This document shows, piece by piece, positions 50,501 through 62,500 of a DNA stretch of 64,000 nt. Location of the stretch: contig ML681963.1 of assembly GCA_007922195.1 (NCBI GenBank), positions 135,586,173 through 135,650,172 of the forward strand. Direction: 5' to 3'. Source of the stretch: Podocnemis expansa (taxonomy: Eukaryota; Chordata; Testudines; Podocnemididae). A model generated the notes under the pieces. That model was not told the DNA's origin and did not search any database. It was given only the letters and a program-made list of their open reading frames with translations. The stretch's first letter is position 1, and each line of letters begins with the position of its first letter. The position numbers and the translations under genes were made by a program.

Positions 50501-53500
50501 CAAGCTACACTGTCCATCATATCATTCCCTCCATAAATTTATCAAGCTCTGTTTTGAAGGCACCTAAGGTTTTTGCCCCTACCACTTCCCTTGGTAGAAT
50601 ATTCCAGAACTTTACTCCTCTGATGATTAGGAATCTGTGGCTAATTTCAAGCCTAAATTTTCTGAAGGACAGCTTACCATTTGTTCTTGCGTCCACATTG
50701 GTGCTCTATTCAAATAATTCCCCTCCCTCCCTTGTATTTATCCCTCTAATGTTTTTATAAAGAGCAATCATATCTCCTCTCAGCCTTCTTTTGAGAAGAC
50801 TAAACAAACCAAGCTCTTTAAGTCATCTCTCATAGGGAAGATTTTCCATTCCATTAATCATCCTTGTAGCCCTTCTTTGCACCGGTTCCAGTTTGACTTC
50901 ATCTTTCTTAAACATGGGTGACCAGAACTGTACACAATATTCCAAGTGTGGTCGCACCAGCGCCTTGTATAACTGTACTAACACCTCCTTATCTCTACTG
51001 GAAATACCCCCTCTGATGTACCCTAGGACTGCATTAGCTTTTTTCACTTCCACATCACGCTGGCTACTCATTGTCATTCTGCAATCAACCAGTACACCCT
51101 GGTCCTTCTCCTCCTCTATCACTTCCAGCTGATCCATTCCCAACTTATAAGAAAAATTCCTGTTATTTGTCCCTAAGTGCATGACCTTGAACTTCCCATT
51201 GTTGAATTTCATCCTATTTCTAATGCTTCACTTTACAAGGTCATCCAAATCATTCTGTATGCTATCCTGATCCTCCTCTGTATTGGCAATATCTCCCAGC
51301 TTGGTGTCATCTGCAAACTTAATTAACACATTCCTACTTTTTGTGCCAAGGTCAGTAACACAAAGGTTGAATAAGATGGGTCCCAGGACCGATCCTTGGG
51401 GAACTCCACTAGTAACCTCCTTCCAGCTAGATAGTTCACCTTTCACTATGACCCTCTGTAGTCTCCCCTGTAACCAGTTCTTCATCCACCTTTCTATTTT
51501 CATATTAATCCCCATCTTCCCCAATTTAACTAACAATTCCCTGTGTGGAACTATATGAAATGCCTTGCTGAAATCTAAGTGAATTAGGTCCACCACATTC
51601 CCTTTATTCAAAAAAGGAGATCAGGTTGGTCAGGCATGATCTACCCTTTGTAAAGCCGTGTTGTATTTTATCACTTATTTTACCATTTTCCTCAATATCC
51701 TTAAGTACTTTCTCCTTCAAAATTTTCTCCAAGGCCTTGCATACTGCTGAAGTCAAACTCACAGGCCTGTAGTTACCTGGATCGCTATTACTCCGTTTCT
51801 TGAAAATAGGGACTACATTAGCAATTCTCTAGTCATAAGGTACAAGCACTGTGTTCACCGATACTTTAAAAATCCTTGCTAAAGGGCTGGCAATTTCATG
51901 TGCCAGTTACTTCAATATTCTTGGATGAAGATTATCTGGACCCCATGATTTAGTTCCATTAAGCAGCTGAAGCTTGGCTTCCACCTCAGATATGGTAATT
52001 TCCACTTCTACATTCTCATTCCCATTAGCTGCCCTACCTCTGTCCCCAATTTCACCATCATCCTCATTAAAGACAGGGGCAAAGTAGTTATTTAGATGTT
52101 CAGCCATGCCTAGATTATCCTTGATCTCTACCCTCTCTTCCGTGTATAGTGGTCCAACCTCCTCCTCCTGTGTTTTCTTTCTATTTATATGGCTGAAGAA
52201 CCTTTTACTATTGATTTTGATTCCCTTTGCAAGGTCTAACTCTGCTTGGCTTTTGGCCTTCCTCACTTGATCCCTACATGCTCTGACCTCTAAAAGGTAG
52301 TCCTCCTTTCCTATCCTTCCCAACTTCCACTCCTTGTAGGCATTGTGTTTCCTCCTAATCACCTGTCTAAGATGTACATTCATCCAGCTTGGTTTAGAAC
52401 CCATGCCTGAAATTTTTTTCCTCTTCTTTGGAATGCAGGCTTCAGATAGTTCCTGCAGCTTTGTCTTGAAGCAGTTCCAAGCATCCTCAATGTGCTAAAT
52501 AAATTTGTTGGTCTTTTAAATGCCACCAGACTCCTTGTTTGTTTTGCTAAACTAGACTAACATGCTACCCCTTTGGAACTTTTCCAGATGCTTAAATGTG
52601 CTGCTTTAGAAAGTAGGGGATCAACCATTAATGCAGATTGGAGCAAATCACAATACATAAATCTGTTAGTCTTTAAGTGCCGCAAGACTCCTTGCTTCTT
52701 TTGCTTTACTAAACTAACACTGCGCGCCTTTGGAACTTGGCAAAATACATAGTCTGTAGAGCTTCTCTCCCATCCCCCAAGAAGACTTTCTTAGTGCCTT
52801 TCAGTTCTCATTTGCCATCTATCCCTGTCTACTAAGGTTGGAAAACAGAATTTTTGTCCAGCAAACATTTTTTGAAATTTTTATGCATCCTTATTTTGAA
52901 CAAAAAGTCAAAATTTTAATCCCACCCCCATGGAATTAAAGGACAATTTCTAGATATGGTGAAATTTATCTTACGTATATGTAGGCTTAAATGTCACCTG
53001 CATGGAAGTCACTGTGGCTAATATGCAAAAAGCACAGCTTCTTTCAGTAGACTAATTATGAAGATATTAGGGAAGCAGTTGCAGCTGAATGTGAAAATTT
53101 TCATATAGAAGAGCCTAAATTAGCCTTCTAAACATAGATTTATGGATCTAATTAGCAAAAGTGCTGAGTATTTAGTAGCTCCCATTGAAGGCAATTAAAG
53201 TTAATGGGAGTTGGTAGCTATTCAACAGGTTCTGCAAATCAGACTATCTAGGTTACTTAGTATGCACTAAGGCACCTATTTTTGAAAATCTTAGAGGAAA
53301 AGTTTCTACTGTGCTGAGTGGCAGGGGCGTCGCTGCCCTGGGGAGGGATCCAGGGCACAGCCCCAGGCCCCGCCCCCGGCCTGCAGGCCACAACCCCTGG
53401 CCGGGGACAGGGCCAGAAGCCGTTGCGTGCCGCTGTGGGCGGCTGGGCCCCGCATCCCCACCTGGGGATGGGGATGGAAGCGGCTGCAGGTGGCTGGGCC

Positions 53501-56500
53501 CTGCATCCCCGGCCGGGGACGGGGCTGCTGAAGATGCGGGCGGCTGGGGCCCGGATCTCCGGCCCAATTGGGCCGGAGACGGCAGGGGGCTCCAGACCTG
53601 GGGCACAGGTGCTGGGATTCGGGGCACATGCCCTGGCTGCCCAGTGCCAGCAACGCTCCTGCTGAGAGGTCTTGCAGGTGCCAACACTATAAACTGTTTT
53701 AAGGAAAACAGCTATTTCTTAAGGAGATAAAAGTCTACAAAGCAGAAGAAACTCAAATTGCAAGCTTTTTATAGTGAAATTTGTTGTGTGATCACAAAAC
53801 CAAATGCTTTGTAGTTTTTAAAGGTGAGATTCAGGCAGGTCATGTTGTCATAGAACAATTCCTGTATAACCATGGCACAGTTATTTAGATACTTATTTAG
53901 AAAGGCTGTTGATGCAAATTATAGCAGGTGATGCACAATTACCTGGTGTATGCATTTAAGGCAGTTTTTGTGTGAAAATGGATGCCCATTGCCAAATTTC
54001 TGGGTGTCATTTTTGAAGCTCATTTGAAAATCTGCCCATACCCCAATTATATCTTTAAAATGAATCTGGATATTATTTACAGTGTGTGGTGTTAATCTTC
54101 AAATTGCTTAATTTCTGTTTACTATTGACTCTACAATTACTTTTAGCTAAATCTATCTCACAGGATATCTCTCAATGACCAGATTTATTTCAGATTATTT
54201 TTTGTTAGTGTAATTAAAGTTGTTAGCAGGAAGAACTGTATGGGCACGTTTACACTGGAAAGTTTTTTTGAGATAAGGAGGCTTATTCTGAAAAACTTCC
54301 CCATGTCTGTGGAGCCATTTTACTTGTTTGAAAAAGTGAAACCTGGCTTTCTTTTTTTTTTGAAAAAGCCTTTAAAAAAAAATAAGTGCACTGGTATTTT
54401 GAAATACCAGAGCACTTTTTCAGGAAAGTTTAAACCTAGTCACCTTTCAAAAAAAGGGCTTTTTTGAAAAAGCTTTTTCAAGAAAAGCCGTTGCTGGAGA
54501 TGGCAATTGCTTTCTTCAAAAAAGCCTGCCCATCTTTTCAATTGGCATTTTTTTCCCAAGGGAACCCCCCCCCACCATACTGCTGCTTTATTTTGAGATG
54601 AAGAACTCCTCTCTCAAAATAACATTTTTAGAAATAAGGTTCTTTTGAAAAAAACTATTTTGAATTTGTTTCAAAATAGTTTTCTGAAAAAAACCTTTTT
54701 TCAAAAAATGTGGGCAATGTAGACATAGCCTATGGCTCATCATTTCTAGAATGTATCTGTACTGAAGTTCTCTAGTGCTGATGTAACAAACTGGGCACCT
54801 GCTAAAGCTTATGTTTTGGATAAATTAGATCAGTGTTTCCCAACCAGTGTCCATGGCACACAGGTGTGCTGTTAAGCCTGCGCAGGTGTTTTCTGAAAAA
54901 ATACTTGAAGAGTTCTGGACTGGCTCATGAATATGCATGAGTTCATTTGGAGACTATATGGAAGTGTGCCTCAAAATAATTAAAGGTAGCAAGGTGTGCC
55001 ATAACAGAGAAAAGATTGGGAACCACTGAATTAGATAATAAAAATATCAATAAAAGGAACTGGTAGCTGAGGATAGGAAATTAAACAAGAAAATAGCATT
55101 TTTACAAGAAAATTACTCTTGTTGAAATCTGTAGTTTGCCATCTTGCTAAAGACAGACACAATAAAGCAATAAGAAAGCATCCTTTGAATGTTGCTCTCT
55201 TGGTATGTTAAAACAAATTTGTTTGTGATCTTAAAATTAGTCTACAGGAAATAAGTTGGCCATTCCAATAAAATAGTTCAGAATTTGCCTATGCTATTCC
55301 TTGTATTTTTTGTATTTGTGTCAGTGAATGTCAATATTTGGAAAAAATACACAATGCATGGAGTGCAGTCACTGCATCATGGGTGCAAATCCTTAAGAGC
55401 TTCATTCACAAGGCTAAGCCCACTGAAACCAATCATAGCTCTTGCATGAGGGTTTTCGGGATCCAGCTTCATATCTAAGAATGTAAAAATTCAAACTTTA
55501 AATGACCCTGTCATTTTTAAAAGTCTGAATTGAACTAGGGTACACCATGATTTCTCTATGCACACTATTGGTTGTGATTTGTCATTTCAAACATGAATGT
55601 TCTTCAGCAGAAGAGCAGTGTGTATTTCCAGCAAAATCTTAAACTCATATTTTAGTATACAGCTGAAATGAGTTATACGTAGGGCTTATTTTTCAAGAAT
55701 TGTGTGAGAGCAGAAATACAGTTCTAGCTAAAACCAGAAGTGCTTTTAGAGAAAAATAAATGAAATAAAAATGGCTAAATCCCCATACTGGACTTACCTG
55801 AGGCTACGTTTTCCAAAGTTCAAGTTCCCTGCTTAGCTCCAGTCCTTAAATGGCAATGGTACATCTATTTTCATTTAACAAATATGTTCTCAAACTTTTC
55901 TTTTCTGGATATTATAAACTGTATTTCTATTTTGTGTATTTTATGGAGATAAAATTGACAGATTTGTAATTAGAGTTAGGTACAGCTCTTAAAAATAAGA
56001 GTGACTTCCCAAATAGGCAAAAACTTTAAAGGGTAAATATGGAGAAAATAGACAAACCTATCAAAATGCAAGATGTTTTGCCCCCCCCCCCCCATTGCAT
56101 TCCAGGGCACCAGTTTGGTAGTTAAGTGCATGTTTCTTTTTTTGTACCCATTACATCATACGTTGAAATTTTTTCCTGAAAGATTCCGGTAGAAATGTGC
56201 TCTGGGTAAAGTAAAATTATCATTAAAAATAAAAATGTTTCTGCTTTCTCTACTGTAGCTTCATTATTTATGAATTTACATTGCAAGGTTGGATAGTATC
56301 AACATGGAAACTAAATGATTAGTATCTGCTTTGATTCAGTTCTATATTTGCAAGATTAATTTGTGATTGATACTGTTACAAATTATCAGAAGGAAAAGGA
56401 ATTGCTACTGACTTACCACTTAAAAATACCTATTCTACACAGTAAATAACGGGTTTGAATTTTGACAGGGCTGACTTAGCACTTCATTTAGTTTAGGGTT

Positions 56501-59500
56501 TGGTGGTCTTTTAAACGTTAAGGTATCCCTACATCCTTGTGTTGATTTTCAAATACTCAGGTAAGAGATGGATTACAAGTGCGTCAAAATTCCTTAATTC
56601 TATTTTTAAAAAAATCAGAATATAGGCCTTCCCTGGTGAATTTTCATATTCTAATTACAGTATACTGTGCTGTTTGTTTGGATGCAGTCCTCCACACTAT
56701 AGGTATTTGCATTCCAATAGTAAAATTATTCCTGTATGAATGCTGTCTCTGAAGCTCTTTGGGATCAGGTTGAAAGATGTTGGCCCTTCCAGCCTTCAGA
56801 TGCATAGCTGACACCCATTGGTTCAATGCAAGTTATATTCAGTGTCAGAATTGGGCCTTATTACTGTAAATTATCCTCACAGTTTTTAATATACCTTGTT
56901 TCTTCACTTAGATTCAGTCATGTGTTTTAATGGAGGTGAATGTGTGCACAGAGAGCTCTGTGACTGCAGTCGATTTAATGCAACTGGATCAAGATGCCAA
57001 ACAGGTATGTAGGAAAAAAAAATTGTAATACAACCTGTGCAGGGTTAGAATAAGAGTGCACAGGCCCCACAGCCACATGGATGTTCTTTCTCTGCCAAAA
57101 TCCCTCAAAGTTTATCATTACTTCATTCCCTATGGACAATCAGTACACTACAGCCATAGCTTGCTATCCCGCTTGCCTTGAGTTATGCTGCAGCGTACCT
57201 GAAGAGTTGAAAGTATTAGCATGTATCTCTTCTACCTGGAGTGTTGCAGGTATTCTGCAGTGGGACTGCCATCACAAAGACAAATGCATTGTGTTTCTTA
57301 AACTTTCCTGGTCAATCAAAGAATCCTTTTCAAATTTTGCCCCTTTTTGTTTGTCTAGTGTACAACACAGGTGCTGAGAGGGATAACATATGCCGGACGT
57401 GGGGTCAATACCATTTTGAAACCTTTGATGGACTCTACTATTATTTCTCTGGGAAATCCACATATGTGCTTGTGAGACAGAATGAATTTGATGAACAGAG
57501 TTTCACTATACAGGTGGGATATGACATTTTAAGGCTCATTTCATACTGCTGCAGGTCTTACAAATAACTTATGAAGATAAAGTGGAAAAATGATGTGTAG
57601 ACAAGATATGAGGTTATTGCGGGTGTTATGATATATAGGCATGATCAGGTGAGATGCTGAGAAGCAGTGGTGGATGTGGCTGCGCAATTCAATGGGTGCA
57701 GTGTAAGCTCTTCTAGGATGCGATTTTGAGTTGTAGTCGGGGGGCAGTGGCCACCTGCAGTAGCACCCTCTGGCCTCATGCCACAATTCTAATCACAACC
57801 AGCTGAATGTGAAGGGGAGGCACCCAGGTATAGGTTGAGGGACTGCAAAGTGAGCTTGGCCTGCACTCATTCCACAGTGGCATTTTCTGTCTGGAGGGGT
57901 TAGGGTGGGGTTTCCACTCTGGGTTGTGACATGGTGCATGGGATTGACTTCCACTTGAAGTACTCAGCACCTGTTGGGATCAGGCCATGCAATATCAGAT
58001 AATCAAACTTTCTATTTATACCTTGGTTTCAGTGGTGTCTATCACTGCAGTATCTAAGGAGCATAGTTTCATAAGAATGAAAGGCATTTTTTAAAACTTC
58101 AAAAATTTTGAACATTAATTCATCTTTAATGGAAATTGAGCTACCACTGATAATGTAGAAGAAGCTGAGCCATTATTGATCTTCTTTAAAAAACTGTTCC
58201 ATCAAATGCATAATTTCTAATGTAGTCTGTTAATTTATACCAGAAGTATTATTTTTATATATATATTTTAAAAATTTAAATACTCTTTCCCATGTTATTT
58301 CTGCCATTTAATCCCCATCTTTCATTAGCTTCCCATTAGACAGCACTGCAAACTCATATGTCTCATCCTTGCATGCAGTGTGCTATTTCATTCTGCTTTT
58401 CTCTGCATTCTCTTGCTGAACAGTGAACAGGCCTTTTTTCCCCAGGTCTAACCCACAGTGAATGAACAGAACAAGTATCTAGTCTATTAATAGTCCCTCA
58501 TAGTAGTCTGCTGCACAGCAGATAAGGGGGAGTATCATTTATGTAGTTTCTCTTCATCTCCCCCATGCTCTTTTTGCTCTGCTAATGATGCTGGCCTCTG
58601 ATCTCCTTCCTTCTCAGGCATATGACTACTGTCTACTATTTTCCCATGTTAGTGTGTTGCCACTACTTCCAAAAGCTAAATTCTAGGGAAAGTGGCAACT
58701 TTTACTGTGTCATTTTATCAGTTGTAGCTACTATAATTGCTAATTCCTGTTATTAACACTGCATCTTAAAAAGAATTTGCTTATACAATGAAAAATTAGG
58801 AGGATATGGACAGACTCAGGGTCTGAAGAGAAAATAATGGCCAAATTAGGCCTGGTTTACACCTAAAACTTAGACTAACATAGCTACATGGTGCAGGGCT
58901 ATGAAAAATTTCATACCCGATTCAGCATAGTTAGGCTGATCTCGCTTCCACTGCAGAAACACCTAGGTTGATGGAAGAATTCTTCCATCAAACTACCTAT
59001 TGCTTCTTCATGGTGTGGATTTACTACAGTGATGTAAAAACTGTTTTTGTCTCTGTAGCAAGTGTCTGTGCTACAGCAGTGTAGCTGCAGTGTTTCAAAT
59101 CACAATTGTTAGCAGTCTTGGAGAAACCTAGGACTGAAGATATGGAGACCAGACTATCCTTTTGTTGCTTGAGATCACTGCTAAAAGTCGTGATTGGAAC
59201 TGAACACATTAGCTGGGTGACATAGAGAATGTTGAGAATGTAACTTCTCCCTAATAATATTATTTGTCAGGTTAATAACGATCCAGAATGCAAATCTTCA
59301 TCCTATTCCTGCAAAAGGTCCATTAGCTTATTCTTTTCTGGAGACGAAGAAATAAAGTTGAGCAGTGAGGTCACCTACAAAGGACTTAGGTAATTGCTCT
59401 CACATTTATTGTGCATGTTTTGTTTTTACACTGAATCCATTCTCCTGTCATTGTTTTCATCAGTGTGGATAAAAGGAATATCACTTATTTGCAACTAAAA

Positions 59501-62500
59501 GACAAATATGCCATACATATTGACGGTAACATTCTGGCAGTTTACAAAGCAGTACACAGAGAATGATATTTCAACTATGGTATGGTATGATAGGATACAA
59601 TTTTTGCATTCATGTTTGGAGATGGGTGTGAGTCTGATAAAATGCCATTTGCTTCAATTGGGTTATTCCAGGTTTACATCAGTGTTATTCAAAGCATAGT
59701 TTCCTTCAAATTTGTGGGGCAGTCATTAAATTACTGAGTAATTATTCCTGTATATCAAGATATTTTTCAATTGAAAATCTAAAAAATCATTGCTCTTTTC
59801 TCTCTAATTATATTTGCTTTACAGAATACAGTTACCCCATGTTATAGGAAATGTACATATCCAAAAACTGGCTGGGTACATCCTAGTTAGACACCAGTAC
59901 GCATTCACTCTGGCTTGGGATGGTACATCTGCAGTCTATATTAAGTTGACACCAGACTACTTGGGCAAAACACGTGGGTTATGTGGAAACAACAATGCTA
60001 TCTTACAGGATGAACTTGAGACCAGTTATGGTGAGTATTTATATGTATTTATTATGATGTAATATAGGTTTGCTTCAGTTCATTTTAATTTTCTTGTTTA
60101 AAAATTAATTTCCTTCAATATAGCTTTTATGGTAATATTAATTGGCTTTAAAAGTAGATCTGTATTTGAAACAACAATAAGACACTGCAACCTTTCTGCC
60201 AGCTGTTATCCATAAAGAGATTTGGGTTCAACATTGTCTCAAGCACTGTTCCCTCTATGCTGTGCGCATATGCACGCACACACAGGTCATGAAACCTGCG
60301 CACACAAAAAATAAAGTGCGCACAAAAAAATTCAATAGCGCTAATATTGGTGCTCACAAAGAAATGTTTTTGCACACACAAAGAAATTGTTTGTGTACAC
60401 AGTCTACAAGTAATTAGAGGGAACATTGGTCTCAAGGGTTATGGTTAGGAATCCATTTCAAAATAAACTAAACATTTGGCACAAGCACCCATTTAGAAGT
60501 GTACTTAGACTTTGGGTTCTAGGAACCTAAAGAGCAGATAGTTTTTTTACTTATGACAGCACTCCTTACCATTTCAGGAAGGGCACGCAGGAGTCTCTGA
60601 CAATCTGAAACACCACTACTGTTTTGTGGGAATAAGTCAATATATAATTGAACTTTAATGAGTTATTAAAGAAAACTACCAAAAATTGAAGTAGTGTGGC
60701 ATTTCATTTAAACCAAGATTTTCAGTAGTGACTAGTGATTTCAGAACCTCAGTTTCTGGCAGGGGTGGAGTTTATAAGAGGCAAGGAAAGGCATTGCCTC
60801 CACCAGTTGGCTGCTCTCTCCATGTTCCTGAGTCCCGACTGCGGCCCGCTGCTGCTGCTGGCGGGATCCAACCACGGCTAGGGTGAGGAGTTGCCACCAG
60901 CAGCCAGGACCCAGCCCTGGGTCCGCTGGTGTGGTGGTGGGGGTGATAGGGTAGGGATGGATATTTGGAGCTGCCTACTCTCAGACAATCTCCAAAATCC
61001 ACCCATGGTTTCTAGAAACCCAACATGAGACACCAGAGAGCCCAGGTTTTCAAAGAGTGAGTGCTTGGTACTTTTTGAAGATGAGGCGTTTTCAAAGTGT
61101 CTCAGGTTTAGGACCCTAAATCACTAGTCACTTTTGAAATTCTTGCCCTTAAGCAATTTTGTCTCATTTTTTTCCAAAAGTGAGGATACTGTTTCTCTAC
61201 TTTAAGGTGGGCTTTCAAGTTTAATTGTTTACTGCAGAAGGCAGCCCTCAGCTACTTTCTCCCAGCTGCCCCTTTCAATGCCCCTCACCTAGCTTCAGGA
61301 AGAATGAACGCTATACTGTCTGTTTCAGCCCTTGCCTCAGGGCACAATTTATTGGTTAAACTGAAAATACTAATATAAAATACTTCCTTTGCAGAGCATG
61401 GGCTATGGTTCCCAGAGACGTTTTCCTTATCCCTCTCAGACATTTCAAGTCCTTGCCATGATCCAGGGATTCCTTGTTGTTCTCACTCTGTGGGCCACCT
61501 TCCAGGGAATTTAATATAACTAGGTTTTTTGCCTTCATTCATGGTCTTCTGTAGAAGCCTTCCTGCAGCTCTCGTTTTCAAAGTCATTTGCCTGACAGTC
61601 ACCAAAGTTGGGCTATATCCACAGCCCAAGGCTAATCACAGATGCCCCCTGCTCCCTAATCAGCTAAGATATTGCTCATCATTATAATGATGACATTCAT
61701 GTTATTACCTAAACTTGTAACCTCAGATGGGAGCTAACTGATTAATCGTAAGTGAGGCTGACCCAACTCTTAGGCTATGTCTACACACACATCATTATTT
61801 CGAAATAAGTATTTCGAAATGAGTTATTTCGAAATAAAGTCCTTATTTTGAAATAAGTTAATTCGAATTAACAAAATCTTAGTTCGAATTAAGGGAAAGC
61901 CTGCAATCCAAAAGGCTGTTATTTTGAAATGGTTATTTCAAAATAAGGCCGTTTGGACCTGTTGTTTCGAAATAGTTGTTTTGAAACTATGGTGTTGTTT
62001 CAAAACAACATGTCCAAATGACCTTATTTCGAAATAACCATTTTGAAATAACAGCCAATTCGAAAAAATCTGGGTTTAACCTGTTTTGAAACAATGGTTC
62101 ATATTTCGAAAGGATGGGATCCGTCCTTTCGAAATAAGAAAACGTCATGGGCTGTATTCACACACAGATGGTTATTTTGAAACAAGTTTTGTCGAAACAA
62201 CTTGTTTTGAAATAACACCTCATTTCGAAATAATTTAATTCGAATTAACAGTNNNNNNNNNNNNNNNNNNNNNNNNNNNNNNNNNNNNNNNNNNNNNNNN
62301 NNNNNNNNNNNNNNNNNNNNNNNNNNNNNNNNNNNNNNNNNNNNNNNNNNNNNNNNNNNNNNNNNNNNNNNNNNNNNNNNNNNNNNNNNNNNNNNNNNNN
62401 NNNNNNNNNNNNNNNNNNNNNNNNNNNNNNNNNNNNNNNNNNNNNNNNNNNNNNNNNNNNNNNNNNNNNNNNNNNNNNNNNNNNNNNNNNNNNNNNNNNN

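Larger units (their letters stand above)
42183..56911. other. OTOG intron 4 (14.7 kb)
   Basis: The largest OTOG intron visible. It holds hAT MITEs (45.15, 48.1 and 54.8 kb), a duplicated C/T-rich unit (47-50 kb), a CR1 with RT (50.1-52.5 kb), Penelope tails, a GC-rich minisatellite (53.4 kb) and a foldback MITE (54.2 kb). I see nothing in 42.2-45.1 kb and 55.05-56.9 kb beyond AT-rich sequence and a C run at 56082. Confidence 0.7.

Noticed and set aside
53253..53730. Four overlapping open frames of 115-144 codons on both strands
   Set aside because: By-product of GC-rich tandem repeats; Pro/Gly/Arg-rich with no domain.
57241..57567. Open frame spanning OTOG exon 6 and beyond
   Set aside because: Only 57359-57513 is conserved; the extensions are intron.
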